Part shown: piece after piece, positions 9,545 to 21,663 of the stretch | Numbering within the stretch: the first letter of the stretch is position 1 | Layout: every line of letters starts with the position of its first letter | Source of the DNA: Ophiura sarsii | Taxonomy: Eukaryota; Echinodermata; Ophiuroidea; Amphilepidida; Ophiuridae | Direction: 5' to 3' | Assembly: GCA_035610835.1 (NCBI GenBank) | Contig: CM069454.1 | Location: 68,148,291 to 68,212,290, forward strand | Length of the DNA: 64,000 bases | The notes under the pieces: model-generated | Databases searched by the model: none | What the model was told of the DNA's origin: nothing | What the model saw: the letters and a program-made list of their open reading frames with translations, nothing else | Program-made: the position numbers and the translations under genes

Positions 9545-10255
9545 CTACAATCATCACGCCTGATCGGTATAGCGCCACCAATTCTATGCTGACTATTAGT
9601 TCAATTTAAAAGTGGACCCGATCGGCAAGCTCAGTGGCATACCCCTGAGATCTTCTCTGAACTCGACTCCCGACATAATTATGCTCTGATCGCAACAATA
9701 ACTTTGACAAGTCTGGAGAAAGTCCAAATACTATCGATTATCGATTTTTGAATAGCTCACTTCTCTGCACCCTTTGCACACACCGATTGCGCGTGTCTGG
9801 ACTGTATTCAGCTTGTCAATGAAATTTAAAGGTCTGCCTCATTTGCATACAACAGGTTCATACATGTTTGTCCAGGGTGGAGGACACGCCCTGAGAGCTT
9901 GTTTGTGTTCCTGTTCCGAAAAACCAAGGCCATCATTGCGAAATTCACCAAGTTGTTTTTCAAGTTGTAATTAATTTATTTGTGTCAAAAATTGCCTTTT
10001 CTTTTACAGGCGTAATGCTCAAAATCCAATCAATTGTTCGTTTAACGGTCATACTAAAAATATTGTATTTTGAACCCCTTTGATACCATGCTTTGGCTTA
10101 TACCCGAGACTAGGTATTTTTAGTCTCAGCTCTTACAAACTATTTCCAGCTTAGCGACAACATTGAAATCATGCACCAATAAACAGACTGGTCTAGCGCA
10201 GCATGACACAGCGCACAGCAGCAGCAGCCACGAATAAATGAGTCGTAGTATTTTA

Positions 10256-10295
10256 CTACGTGTGTATCGTGTGTGTGGGGGTGTGTGTGTACTCG
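10256..10295. repeat. GT microsatellite
   Basis: Imperfect GTGTGT run interrupted by GGGGG, preceded by the small hairpin CGTAGTATTTTACTACG near 10,244. Confidence 0.6.
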
Positions 10296-10679
10296 GCAAC
10301 AAGAGCTATTTTAGTTCCGTACTTGCTGCTCTCTGATTGGTCCGTATAGTAAATTATGTTTATTTCCTTCCCAGCCACGATATAATGACGTGAATATGTT
10401 TTGCAGAAGGAGGTCCATGGCACTAAAATGCTTCATTTTCCACGGAGCGAGCACCAATTTTATATATTTTTGCGCCGAATGGTAGATTATATATTTATCA
10501 ATGATATGCACTAGCTAAATATCGTGATGATGTTTCTGAAATGGTTTTAATTTTGATGTAAACTATACAATGGTAATTATGCAAAAATATTATTTAGGGT
10601 CGGGGTTGCTAACACGTAAATATTCACGTGAACAGCTGGAGCTCTACCGGCCAATCAAAACGTGTAGCTATGACTAATT

Positions 10680-10838
10680 AAGTCACATGACTTTTCAGCA
10701 GCCAATGAGAACCCAGTATTTGGTCCAGCATATGCTCATTCACCTTTTTTAGTGATCGCTTCGGCTGCCGATCCGACTAACTGTGGCTCTCTCGTATACT
10801 GATTTTTTCGATTTCTGACGAAGCTCGTCTTGAAAAAG
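10680..10838 (+). promoter_or_regulatory. weak candidate promoter and 5' exon
   Basis: Two CCAAT-type motifs (GGCCAATCAAAA at about 10,650 and GCAGCCAATGAGAA at about 10,700) precede a less AT-rich stretch that ends in GAAAAAG|GTAATTC, a plausible splice donor near 10,833. No coding frame is evident, so it could at most be a non-coding first exon. The following 10,850-11,700 holds AT-rich sequence with short TA repeats and no recognisable gene. Confidence 0.18.
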
Positions 10839-11706
10839 GTAATTCTAAGCTGCATGCAGATAAATTCACATATTGTCCATTAGTTTGTAGATTTGTACAG
10901 AAATCTGATGTGTAGTTTGGTAGATATTAGCCTACAAATTTGGCCTTGTTGGTGTCCTGGACGCTCATTGTGTATTCTAATTCAGTGATCGCACTGAAGG
11001 TTATGTTATACGCAAACGTAATCATATTGTAAATAGTGTACAAACATGTACGGTAGGCCTGTCATACTGTGGTGCACATGCACACACCGGGTACTTTCCG
11101 ACCACAAAACGTCATCGACGAAAGAGTGCTTTCTGTCAGAATTACTGGAATAATCAGGAATTTATCATGGTAAGAGTAATCCTTTTTAACAAATTGAGTC
11201 GGAAAACTTGTCTGTAGTTTTGTTAATTACTAATTTTAAAGGTTTTCAGGCGATCGGTGATGTTGGTAACTTGCCCAAGATTTTCGTCACAAATAAAGTT
11301 GACCATCAAAATAAAATACAAAGAGATAGCCGTACTATCGTATCGTTCTAAAATCTAATAGCGTATAATTTTAATTTCTGCATGACGTAATTCCTGGAAA
11401 TATAATATATCATGTATAAATATCATCATCATGATATATATATATTGGCGGATTTTTTTTTTTTTTTTGGAGTAGTACTAGTTACCTAGTAGTGTATTAA
11501 ATTCGTGTACAAACAAAATAAGGTGGGCATACACATACAGTTTTAACAAAAATAAATAAATAAGCCAACAAAAATAACATCTATCACAACAAGTACTACT
11601 GTATGTAGAACTGGATACTGTAGTCTGTAGTAAAATGACAAGTATTAAGTAATTTGATTATTAATTAGTAGTAGGCCCTAGGCCCACCCTAAATTGCATA
11701 TTTGAT

Positions 11707-11795
11707 TTAAAGGGACACAAAGCAGTGTTGAAGATTCTTTTTTAATATAAATTATAATTTAGTTCAGAATTCAAGATCCACTCACAAAATCACAA
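11707..11795. mobile_element. TTAA-family element, 5' fragment
   Basis: TTTAAAGGGACACAAAG and TTCAGAATTCAAGAT match the left end of the TTAA family. A matching right fragment lies at 12,419-12,592, so the two may be halves of one copy separated by about 620 bp of other DNA. Confidence 0.6.
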
Positions 11796-12069
11796 ATGCA
11801 GCCTTAAATACCCAACATATTTATATTATAAATGACCATTTATACTTATTATAGAGCTATATCATGATATCTGGGGAGCCCACATGGTTTTGAAACCTGT
11901 GCAACCTGTGGCCCGCGAAGCAAGCCCCAAAGTCCCATTGATGCGCCCGTTTTAACCGGAACTCCCTAGGTTACACCAATGGCGGATTGATTTAGTGGTC
12001 CTCCCTTATATTAGTAGGGTGACGCGCTGCATTTAGTAAATATAACTAGAGGCGTGATTGCGTGTTAAA

Positions 12070-12102
12070 ATGGAGCTTGCAGCAGGCCTCACACTGAGAA
12101 AT
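12070..12102 (+). CDS. weak candidate first coding exon
   Basis: ATG in good context (AAAATGG) followed by eleven codons (MELAAGLTLRN) that end at AAT|GTAAGT, a perfect splice-donor consensus, in phase 0. About 90 bp upstream lies ACACCAATGGCGG, a CCAAT-like motif. I found no downstream exon and recognise no family. It may be chance. It lies between the two halves of a split TTAA-family repeat. Confidence 0.15.
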
Positions 12103-12393
12103 GTAAGTCAAACATTGCCACATTGCATTACATGTGTGAATTGGGTATCGGCAGATATTAATATTTGTTGTCATTTCATTTCATCCTCCGGACGTGTTTT
12201 GGAATGTTTGACAATCACTGCGGCCTGTGAATGGATCTCAAAATCACAATGAGGCCCGGGTGGTAGAAAAGGTTGCAGATGCTTGACCTAGGGTTTAATT
12301 TTACCAACTTCAAAGAACATTTTGGTAAATAACTCCCTGTGTCAGCCTGGACTGGGACCGGAAGACCCGTATGCTCCCCAACTATAGTGTGAA

Positions 12394-12421
12394 ATTCTGA
12401 TCTACAGCCGTAGATCAGAAT
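12394..12421. repeat. 12-bp-stem inverted repeat
   Basis: ATTCTGATCTAC-AGCC-GTAGATCAGAAT, a perfect stem with a four-base loop directly next to the TTAA-family fragment. Confidence 0.8.
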
Positions 12422-12592
12422 ATTTGATTGACGTTTTGTTGTACAAAGAGAGCTGATTTTTCTTAATCCTTACAGGTGTAAAAACCGTGTAAGTTCATGT
12501 ATGTAATACAATTGTAAAAATGTACACATTTGTACCAGTTTTTATCAAAATTGAGGGCGCAGCGGCCGCAGCCTCCAGCACATCTCTTTGTG
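12419..12592. mobile_element. TTAA-family element, 3' fragment
   Basis: GACGTTTTGTTGTACAAAGA, CTTAATCCTTACAGGTG and the end CCTCCAGCACATCTCTTTG align with the right half of 5377-5730. It is truncated before the terminal TTAA. Confidence 0.6.
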
Positions 12593-12777
12593 AATAAATT
12601 TATTCACAATGCAGGATGGCCCATCGGTGTTTTAAATGTGCAAAAAATATTATTTATGGTAGTATTATTAACCCAACCCTACGAGATACCATGACCCAGC
12701 CTATTTCCCAGCGCATGCATGGACGGTTTTCGCAAAATAGCGCGAACATGAAGCTAATAGCCGTGGACTGCCTATGA

Positions 12778-12780
<3 letters not shown>

Positions 12781-12811
<31 letters not shown>

Positions 12812-12870
12812 GGGGGTGGTTGAGGTGCGGTGGGTCCCTGGATCGATTCCTGCTCAGGGAGCAGGCGATT
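12781..12870 (+). repeat. 30-bp poly-G tract and tRNA B-box-like segment
   Basis: Thirty consecutive G are followed by GGTGCGGTGGGTCCCTGGAT-CGATTCC, which resembles a tRNA T-arm/B-box. It may be the remnant of a tRNA-derived SINE related to the units at 26,555 and 26,941. From 12,871 to 13,410 there is low-complexity sequence with a ~55-bp direct repeat (CTACCAGGACTTAGTGTGTT twice, about 13,164 and 13,211) and another poly-G run. Confidence 0.4.
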
Positions 12871-13410
12871 TAATTTTCTTTAAAATGAGATTTGGTCCAT
12901 AATAACTTACTTTATTTTGCACTCATCAAGTTTAATCCCGCCTGACCCGGGGAAGTAGCTGGGTCTTTGTTGGGAATCCGGGATGTACAAAAAGATATTG
13001 CTCCTCTAGCCGGGTCATGGCGGGGGAAGTAGCTGGGAGCCTGGGACTTTGCCTGGGATGTTAAAAAAGTGTGGCCCAGCTACATGCCCAACAACTAGGG
13101 CCAGGATTTGGAGAGAAATTTACCATGGATACTAAAAATTGTGGCTCGGCCCGCTTTGTGCCCTACCAGGACTTAGTGTGTTTTATTGTGTGTTGGGGGA
13201 GGGGGTGCCCCTACCAGGACTTAGTGTGTTTTGTTGTGTGTTGGGGGGGGGGGGGGGGGGGTAATAATAATTGTCCAAAATTGACACCCTTGCCCCAGGC
13301 CTCCTGGCCAGTACCACCTTACTCCTCAATAGACAAAGATTTTCCAATAAGGGGCATGGAAGGGACAAGTACCCCATTCAGTAAGATGATTCATGGCCAT
13401 TCTTTCATTT

Positions 13411-14625
13411 AGTGGGGCAAGATTACTATCAGACTTTTCAATAGGACAAGTTGACTATCAATGGGGTAAGTTGGCTATCCAAAGGGGCAAGTTGGCTAAT
13501 CAGTGGGGCAAGTTGGCTAATCAGTGGGGCAAGTTTATTCAGCCGGGAAAGTTGACTTCAGTTGGGCAAGCTGACTATTCAGTGGGGCAAGTTGACTATT
13601 CAGTGGGGCAAGTTGACTATTCAGTGGGGCAAGTTGACTATTCAGTGTGGCAAGTTGACTATTCAGTGGGACTAGTTGACTATTCAGTGGGGCAGGTTGA
13701 CCATTCAATGAGGCAAGTTGACTATTCAGTGGGGAAAGTTGACTATTCAGTGGGACTAGTTGACCGACTATTCAGTGGGGCAAGTTGACTATTAAGTGTG
13801 GCAAGTTGACTATTCAGTGTGGCAAGTTGACTATTCAGTGTGGCAAGTCGACTATTCAGTGTGGCAAGTCGACTATTCAGTGGGGCAAGTTGACTATTCA
13901 GTGTGGCAAGTTGACTATTCAGTGCATCAGTGGGGCAAGTTGACTATTCAGTGGGGCAAGTTGACTATTCAGTGGGGCAAGTTGACTATTTAGTGGGGCA
14001 AGTTGACTATTCAGTGGGGCAAGTTGACTATTCAGTGGGACAAGTTGACTATTCAGTGGGGCAAGTTGACTATTCAGTGGGGCAAGTTGACTATTCAGTG
14101 AGGCAAGTTGACTATTCAGTGTGGCAAGTTGACTATTCAGTGGGGCAAGTTGACTATTCAGTGGGGCAAGCTGACTATTCAGTGGGGCAAGTTGACTTTT
14201 CAGTGTGGCAAGTTGACTATTCAGTGTGGCAAGTTGACTATTCAGTGGGGCAAGTTGACTATTCAGTGGGGCAAGTTGACTATTCAGTGTGGCAAGTTGA
14301 CTATTCAGTGTGGCAAGTTGACTATTCAGTGTGGCAAGTTGACTATTCAGTGGGGCAAGTTGACTATTCAGTGGGGCAAGTTGACTATTCAGTGGGTCAA
14401 GTTGACTATTCAGTGTGGCAAGTTGACTATTAAGTGGGGCAAGTTGACTATTCAGTGGAGCAAGTTGACTATTCAGTGAGGCAAGTTGACTATTCAGTGG
14501 GGCAAGTTGACTATTCAGTGGGGAAAGTTGACTATTCAGTGGGGTAGGTTGACTATTCAATGAGGCAAGTTGACTATTCAGTGGGACAAGTTGACTTTTC
14601 AATGGGGTAAGTTGATCTTTCATAG
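13411..14625. repeat. 21-bp minisatellite, ~57 copies
   Basis: Units of GGGGCAAGTTGACTATTCAG plus T, with point variants such as GTGTGG for GTGGGG, small indels near 13,765 and 13,920, and diverged edges. Because 21 is a multiple of three, frames stay open for up to 234 codons on both strands (QVDYSVG on +, SQLAPLN on -). Opposite-strand and overlapping frames are open at once, which argues against coding. The array continues into the related 24-bp array through a degenerate zone. Confidence 0.95.
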
Positions 14626-15105
14626 GGGCATTTATAGTGGGACAGGTTGACTATTAGTGACCAGAGAGAGGGCGATTGACCTTTCAGTTTACATGTACCA
14701 CTCGCTAACAGTGAGAATTAAGAAGGTTGACAAACCAGTGGGGCAACGTACATGTACCATCCATTTGAGGCTAAATCTAGACAACCCATTGGCAGTTTTA
14801 CCATTCAAATAGGCAGGATCATTTACTTAGTTGACCACTCATTGAAGCAGGTTGAACACTGATTGAGGCAAGGTGAACAATCGTTAATGCAAATTAACCA
14901 GTGAGGTTAGTTGACGTCATATTGGCCATGGCAGATTGATTGTGAGGCAAGTCGACCATTCTGCAAGACATGATGACTATTTAGCAAATGTCAGGTTGAC
15001 CATTTAGTGAGGTTAGTTGACCTTTGAGGCAGGTTGACCATTCAGTGTGGTGCGAGGCAAGTTGGCTATTTAGTATTAAAGCAAGTTGACCATTCAGTGA
15101 GGCAA
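14626..15105. repeat. degenerate zone between minisatellites
   Basis: Scattered, diverged CAGGTTGACCATTCAGTGAGG-like units at irregular spacing connect the 21-bp array and the 24-bp array. They look like decayed older members of the same repeat lineage. Confidence 0.7.
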
Positions 15106-15812
15106 GTTGACCCAGTCAGTGTGAGGCAAGTTGACCCCAGTCAGTGTGAGGCAAGTTGACCCAGTCAGTGTGAGGCAAGTTGACCCAGTCAGTGTGAGGC
15201 AAGTTGACCCAGTCAGTGTGAGGCAAGTTGACCCAGTCAGTGTGAGGCAAGTTGACCCAGTCAGTGTGAGGCAAGTTGACCCAGTCAGTGTGAGGCAAGT
15301 TGACCCAGTCAGTGTGAGGCAAGTTGACCCAGTCAGTGTGAGGCAAGTTGACCCAGTCAGTGTGAGGCAAGTTGACCCAGTCAGTGTGAGGCAAGTTGAC
15401 CCAGTCAGTGTGAGGCAAGTTGACCCAGTCAGTGTGAGGCAAGTTGACCCAGTCAGTGTGAGGCAAGTTGACCCAGTCAGTGTGAGGCAAGTTGACCCAG
15501 TCAGTGTGAGGCAAGTTGACCCAGTCAGTGTGAGGCAAGTTGACCCAGTCAGTGTGAGGCAAGTTGACCCAGTCAGTGTGAGGCAAGTTGACCCAGTCAG
15601 TGTGAGGCAAGTTGACCCAGTCAGTGTGAGGCAAGTTGACCCAGTCAGTGTGAGGCAAGTTGACCCAGTCAGTGTGAGGCAAGTTGGCCATTCAGTGAGG
15701 CAAGTTGACCTGTCAGTAAGGCATTGTGAATTTTCATGCTTCATGTTGGTATCCTACAATCATAGCATTAGCAAGTCTGCCATTCAGTGAGGCAGTTTGA
15801 TTATTTAGTGAA
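15106..15812. repeat. 24-bp minisatellite, ~24 near-identical copies
   Basis: Units of CAAGTTGACCCAGTCAGTGT plus GAGG, essentially identical from about 15,107 to 15,690 apart from one extra C near 15,134, then decaying to 15,812. It shares CAAGTTGAC and CAGTG with the 21-bp unit. Three frames (two minus, one plus) are open at once across the array, as expected for a period divisible by three, so I do not call a protein. Confidence 0.95.
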
Positions 15813-15832
15813 GCAGTCAGGAAAAGTATATA

Positions 15833-16515
15833 CCGTATTCTCTAATAAATGCCCTCCCTCTAATAAACGCCCCCACCACTTTTTTGAACCAAAATATGAC
15901 ATTTTATGCCAATATTCCACGCCATATTATTGAGTAAGCTTCAAACTCTGCGTTTACTTAGTTTAATAAGTTCCAAATTGGCGAGAAATATTCAGTTTTT
16001 GTCTCTTCGCGCAGAAAATTAATCCAAGCGTACTTGTGGGATTATGGCTACACGCATCAGTTTTTGCCCCAAGCACGCATCACGCATATGATGCACAGTG
16101 CGCATGTTGCCTTCATGTGCACCCGCATCCTTCTGTATTCATTCGCTGCTGTAATGAAGCTTTGCCAATTTGGAACTGATCAAACTATAGCTGTCATGAT
16201 CGCCAAAATTGTATGGACAAAACCTTATTCTAACATCAACATCCATCCAGATTTTGGTCAAATTATAGTCGATTATGCATTTAATTTAATCACATTGTGG
16301 CATGATTTGAAATTGCACTTACAGAGATACAATAGCGATAGTTACATACTGCGTATATGGTGGCCGCTATCTTGAATTTTGCCACATCCGGAACTAAACC
16401 GGAAGTGCATCATATTTGGCTATTTTCTAGCAATTTGTTTGGTTGAAAATTTGATTCTAATAATCCCCCCTTTTTAAACATGCAATGCCCCAGGCATTTA
16501 TTAGAGAATGCTTGG
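15833..16515. mobile_element. TIR element with TATA flanks
   Basis: A 683-bp element starting CCGTATTCTCTAATAAATGC and ending with the complement GGCATTTATTAGAGAATGCT-TGG, flanked by TATA at 15,829-15,832 and 16,516-16,519. A 113-codon + frame at 16,034-16,375 lies inside; it shows no transposase motifs that I recognise. The superfamily is not clear. Confidence 0.65.
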
Positions 16516-16849
16516 TATAAGTTGCATCAGATGAAACTGAGACACTCCAATTCTCTTAGTAAGGGGGTGGGGGAGGCAGGGTCTGATTTAGAAAATAAAA
16601 GTTACCTGCACAACAGCATGAGGACACTGGGAGGGGGCGGGATTAGTGGTTGATTTTGAAGGCCCCCAACAAAGTCTTTGTAGGTACCCTATATTCCATG
16701 TATGCAAAGACATGCCAGTGTGTCACCTGAAGGTGGGTTTCCCATTCCATGTACATTGTAGTTAAGTTAAGTGTGCACTTTTCTAATCAGTCATTGAACC
16801 TTGGTTCCTAGTCAGTCAACCAATGCACTTATTTATTATATATGCTGGT

Positions 16850-17860
16850 ATATCCCTGATCGAGGCATCATCATTTTGTACATTTTGTGATAAATTGCTC
16901 AGATTAAGTCTGTCTGTCACATGCGACTAGCAGCCAGGTGTGTAGACTGTAGGTAGGCCAAATACACCCCAAAAAAATGCCTCATACCAAAATTGGGAAA
17001 TTGTTGCGATTAAATTGTGACTATGCCACTGGTTTAGGCAGGCAACCATTTGTGTAGGCTAATGCGATAATTTGCTCGACCAAGTTTGGAAACATCAAAT
17101 TTCAGGCTACATAGCATAAATTAATCACAAAATGTGCATAAATTGGAGAAATTGTGCAATTTTATTGCCTAGTAAAAAACTCTGGCCAAAATTTACTCCA
17201 TTTCTCCAATATTTGTTGTAAATTCTTGCATGTCTGTTAAATGCCAACTGAGGCAGTATTTTGCATTGCACAATTTTTTATTTTCATTTTTTGTTGTTGA
17301 ATTGTGTGATAAATTGCTCCGATCGAAGCTGTCTGTCATGGTGCTTGCCTCAGCAAAAGGTTCTAGGCAATCAAATTGCACAGGTTCTCCAATTGTTGTA
17401 AATGTTGTGGTGTGTGCCATGGCAATGGTATAACCAGCAAGCTGTGTGTAAGGTGGGCAGGATTTGTGCACAGCCAATTTTTGAAAAATGTAAGGTTACA
17501 TGTGGTGTAATAATGCACAGATAGTGAATAATGTCAGTATACTTGGCTAATAAAATTGCACCATTTCTCCAATATGCACATTTTGTAAATTTGGTGATAA
17601 AATTGCTGAGATAATGTCTGGTGCATGCCCTCGGCCAAAGGGTTTTAGGCAATAAAATTGCGCAATTGCTCAGATTATGTCTTGTACTGGATGTCATTGC
17701 AAGGGTTTAGACTTTAGAGACTAAACCCTAGACAGCCAATTGTGTGTGTACATGTAGACTGCTGCTGTTTTCACTGCCAATTTTGGAAAATGCCAAATTT
17801 TCAGGGTATACATGGCCTCTGAGTGTTTGATTTCCAAAATTGCACCATTTCTCCAATTTT
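16850..17860. repeat. diverged ~200-bp repeats
   Basis: Several approximate recurrences of GTGATAAATTGCTCAGAT, CTGTCTGTCATG, ACCATTTCTCCAAT and GGTTTTAGGCAAT suggest three or four decayed tandem units. Short frames over it on both strands are inconsistent. 16,520-16,849 holds nothing I recognise. Confidence 0.4.
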
Positions 17861-18000
17861 CACATTAAATTTGGCTAAAACACCGGCAGGAATGCAGGTA
17901 TTGATTTATACCCTGAGTGACAGGCATGAGAATGTCAATGCACAAAACAACATTGAAAACACATTTGTCAAACTGTACACAGTACATGTAATAAATGTAA

Positions 18001-18239
18001 GGCCCCGCAAAGTTGATTTTTTAGTTTCCCGTCACCCGCCCGCGCTTCATTTTCATGCCCGAGTTTGAATTGGAGAATAAAGGTATTGTTTTTAAACCGT
18101 ACCCGTGTTATATTGTCTGACATAAATACGGACCAAGAACAATGACGCCGCAGGCAGAGTTGTTCTACGCAAAAAATAATACTACCGAACGTATTTATGT
18201 CAGACATGGGTACGGTCTAAAAACAATACCTATATTCTC
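18001..18239. repeat. TAA-GGCC end plus long hairpin
   Basis: TAA followed by GGCCCCGCAAAG and TTTAGTTTCCCGTCACCCGC resembles the left end of the GG/TAA elements at 31,207 and 51,464, but no matching right end was found. At 18,073-18,239 two arms of about 50-58 bp (GAATA-AGGTATTGTTTTTA and its complement) form a hairpin around a 58-bp loop. The left arm has about 8 extra bases. Confidence 0.55.
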
Positions 18240-19670
18240 ATTTTTAAACAATCATACTTTAGACATTTATCAAAGAAATAGGTACATTTTATTGTCCACA
18301 TTTGACAACTTTTACCCCTGCTAGGATTGAATAACCCACAAACATTCCATCCAATCCCATGCGATAAGTACACCATGCGTAAGCGTGGCGGCGCCGGCAT
18401 AAGCGTAGGAAAGGCGCCAAAGACGCACTGCAGAAGTGCGCGTTATGGAGCAAACCACGCATTGTGAAGGTCGGTCGCACTGTTAAACTGTAAGCCCCAC
18501 CTTCCCGTGTTCAATTGTCTCATCTAAATGTCGCCAAATTTCTCTGAGAGCCAATGGGATTGCTTAAACTCTCTTGGCTGTTTAAGAATTCATTATTGAA
18601 ATTTCAGAGAAATAAATATAGTTTTTGCAATAAAAACGTCCGAACTCATGAATTGTGTGTGATGAAGTGAAATGTTTAATAATTTTGACCAGAAGAGCCT
18701 TTCTATAACTTGCATTATATATCTAAATTGACCCAATTTCATTCTTTGATAAGGTGCAGCGGTGTAAAACAATACGTCTGACATCCACATTTTGTATTAA
18801 TAATGAAAGTCGTCAAAATAATAAATAATGAATAATGATTTTGAAATTTGAGCATGTTGAGTCAAAGTTACCGGTACTTTAAACCAAATTTGAGCAAATT
18901 TGAAGAGTGTAGGGTAAAAAATGCCACTTTGTTTGGGTGATTTGACATGAAATGACCCGGGAGATAGAGTGAGTCTATCAATATCCAATACCGACCACAG
19001 CTAATGTGTTCATTTCCTGGGTTTGCGTTATTTTTTAATGATCATTGCATGAAAGACCTGATCCCGGCGGAAATTCTGCTTGTAAAAAAGTGCGCCATGG
19101 CCGGATTGCGCCGACCTCAATTTCACCTGTGAATGTTTCCAGTTAGAACACTATCTGAAGGTACATGTATGTATCTATGCTATGAAAACATCCTCAGGCG
19201 ACAGAAAAAACATATTATACGGACAAACAGACCTCTCAGAGACCTGGGGTTGGTCGGAAAGGTAAGTTAGTGTGTGTTTTTCCTGAAAATATTGGTGAAT
19301 TTTCAACAATGTTCGAAATTTTCAAATATTTTCTAAGAATTTTCTCAAAAAATAAACAAAAAATGTGTTTAAAAAAATTTAATTATTTTAATTTTAAAAA
19401 TGCGTCGGTCAGGCATGTATAATAGGTTTATTTGTCACCATAGGGCATGTAAATCTGCTATTTTTATTTTAATAACGTCGAAATATGGTTTCCTGCTACC
19501 GGCCCCCCCCCAAAAAAAATGGTTTCCTGCCACCGCCCCCACCCCCCCCCCCACCGTCACTTCTCCCTCGATATTGCGGATGAGATGGCTAACGAGGGCT
19601 AGAGCTCTATTGAAAAAGTGCTGCACTATTAAATTTGACTCTTAATTTTAAATCTAGACTAGGGGTTAAA
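18240..19670. other. no recognisable gene or repeat
   Basis: AT-rich sequence with a short CpG-richer patch at about 18,370-18,480 and C-rich tracts at 19,503-19,511 and 19,538-19,553. Short frames occur on both strands, but none resembles a known protein or has paired splice sites. Confidence 0.5.
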
Positions 19671-20037
19671 TAGACGTTATTCATAATTGGCGCATTTACG
19701 TCAAAAGAGGTCCGTGCTATCCAACTGAGCATGCTCAGAGCAATTAGTGCTCCGAAAACGAGGCCAGCGATGTAGCCGAGATGAGAGTGATGTAGTTTTT
19801 CAATGTGGTGAACTTGCACTTATCATTAAAAAAGTCTTCATAGTTCTGAGCTGTTCAATATTTGACCTTATTACATTCGTGAAATAAACTTGAACGTATA
19901 AACTATCTATTCCACTAGTTTGAAATTACATTGCAGTAAAAGTATGAGATGGTAGTGTTTATCTGCGCACTAATTGCTCTGAGCATGCTCAGTTAGAATT
20001 CACACCCTCTGTTGATGTAAATTATGAATAACGCCTA
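19671..20037. mobile_element. TIR element with CTGAGCATGCTCAG arms
   Basis: A 367-bp element: TAGACGTTATTCATAATT on the left mirrors AATTATGAATAACGCCTA on the right, and both arms carry the palindrome CTGAGCATGCTCAG followed or preceded by AGCAATTAGTGC. The inverted arms span about 75 bp. Flanks are TTAA-rich, but an exact duplication cannot be set. 20,038-20,520 has no recognisable feature. Confidence 0.7.
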
Positions 20038-20520
20038 TTAATTGAATTGACCCATGTTTTTGGCATTGTTATTTAATGCATGTTTAAAGCAACAATTCAC
20101 ACGTGGGACAATTTTGATTCATTTGCTTTTTGCTTGTCATTCTTTCCCAATAAACTTTCTTAAATTAAAAGAATAAGACACCTAAAGCTGCAGCTATTTT
20201 AAGATGGTGTGACGCGGTATAAATATATTGTACACATGCATAGATAGCACCTTATCCACGGCATAAATAGATAATGAAATATAATGTTTAAATAATAAAG
20301 ACCAAATGTTACTGGATTATTAATTGAAATGATGATAATAAATGTGAACCTAATTATGCAGCCCATACTGTTCATTGTTGATGCCGGCACTTATCTGCTT
20401 TGGCTTTCCTTCTCAGCTGATTAAACCGTCTGGGCTCCCGGACTAGTATGTACAAATTTTTGAGAGAGGAGAAAAGTGAGAATTTGTTTTAAAGTCACCT
20501 CTGAGGTATTTACAGGCACA

Positions 20521-20943
20521 TTAACCCTAACCACCCCCAGTGCCACAAATGGCACGGTGCAGTCCGTCCGTCTGTGTAAGCTGGCGTGGCACTTTTTCGA
20601 TACGGCCAAGTATGGTTGACCCCTGTGGCGAACTGGTAGGGCGTTCGTCTCTCAACCGAGAGGTTGTCTATGGTTTCATTAACCCTAACCACCCCCAGTG
20701 CCACAAATGGCCATGGTGCAGTCTTTCTGTGTAAGCTGGCGTGGCACTTTTTCGATGAAATAATGGCCCCAGGCTACAAAGTTGGCCGAGTACTTGGCCA
20801 AGTATGGTTGACCCGTGGCGCACTGGTTCATCTCAAGAGAGGTTGTGGGTTCAAGCCCCGGGGGCTAGGCCACTCTTTTTGTCTGCGCTTTTTGTTGTTG
20901 AAAAAAAATTCTTTGGGAAATGTGGGTATGATTTGGGGTTAAG
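20521..20943 (+). mobile_element. two tRNA-derived SINE-like units in tandem
   Basis: Both units start TTAACCCTAACCACCCCCAG (20,521 and 20,679). The second ends GGGGTTAAG at 20,943. A tRNA-like head is visible: TGGCGCACTGGT resembles an A box and GTGGGTTCAAGCCCCGGG is a B box. The first unit also has an anticodon-arm-like TCTCTCAACCGAGAGG and stops before its B box. The inverted ends (TTAACCC...GGGTTAA) are unusual for a SINE. Confidence 0.65.
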
Positions 20944-21663
20944 TAGTGTTGTGACGCCTCGAGTCAATGACTTGAGTCTTGGCTTGACTTGGACTTGAGT
21001 CAAGTCATCAAAAATGGTGACTGAAGTCACTGATAGAAATGACTTGTGACTCGGCTTCAAAATGTTTTACCAAGACTTGACTTGACTCGAGTCACTTGCC
21101 CAAAAGACTTGACTTGACTTGAGTCACTATACTAAAAGACTTGAATTGAGCTAACTTAAGTCAAACGCTAAATTTGCTAAGTTAAGTGTTAAATAAAATT
21201 TGACTGCCAAAATGGATATTTTGGATAGTGGTACAAGTTTATAAAAGGTAACCTGAACATGACTTGTTAAGTATTATCAGTACATAAGTGCATATAGTTT
21301 CACGTTCAGTATAACCATAGATCCTTGAGGATCTATGGTATATAACTTGATGTGACTTGAATGAAATCATTGACTTGACTTGGATGAAATCAGTGACTTG
21401 ACTTGAATGAAATCAGTGACTTGACTTGACTTGAATGAAATCAGTGACTTGACTTGAATGAAATCAGAGACTTGACTTGAATGAAATCAGTGACTTGACT
21501 TGAATGAAATCATTGACTTGACTTGAATGAAATCATTGACTTGACCTGACCTATTGGATTAGACTCAAATAGAGTGACTTGACCCGGAGGATTAAGTCTC
21601 AACTCGACTAGACAAAGTCTTGACTGGTGATTCATGGTTTAGTGACTTGGTCACACACCACTG
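20944..21663. mobile_element. hAT-like element rich in GACTTGA repeats
   Basis: Left end AGTGTTGTGACGCCTCGAGT and right end GTCACACACCACTG are imperfect inverted copies. Between them are many ACTTGACTTGA/GAGTCAAGTC motifs, including a 23-bp tandem repeat (TGAATGAAATCAGTGACTTG-ACT) from about 21,350 to 21,550. Subterminal GACTCGAGTC-type repeats are common in hAT MITEs, but no clear 8-bp duplication is visible. A perfect hairpin (ACCATAGATCC-TTGA-GGATCTATGGT) lies near 21,313. Confidence 0.5.

Noticed and set aside
13919..14623. 234-codon minus-strand frame of leucine-containing heptads
   Set aside because: It lies on the 21-bp minisatellite, and overlapping frames are open on the other strand at the same time, as expected from a period divisible by three.
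15094..15790. Three overlapping frames of 191-219 codons on both strands
   Set aside because: All follow from the 24-bp minisatellite. No start context, splice signal or non-repeat domain supports any of them.
16034..16375. 113-codon plus-strand frame inside the TATA-flanked element
   Set aside because: No transposase motif or other known feature; most likely chance within a non-autonomous element.
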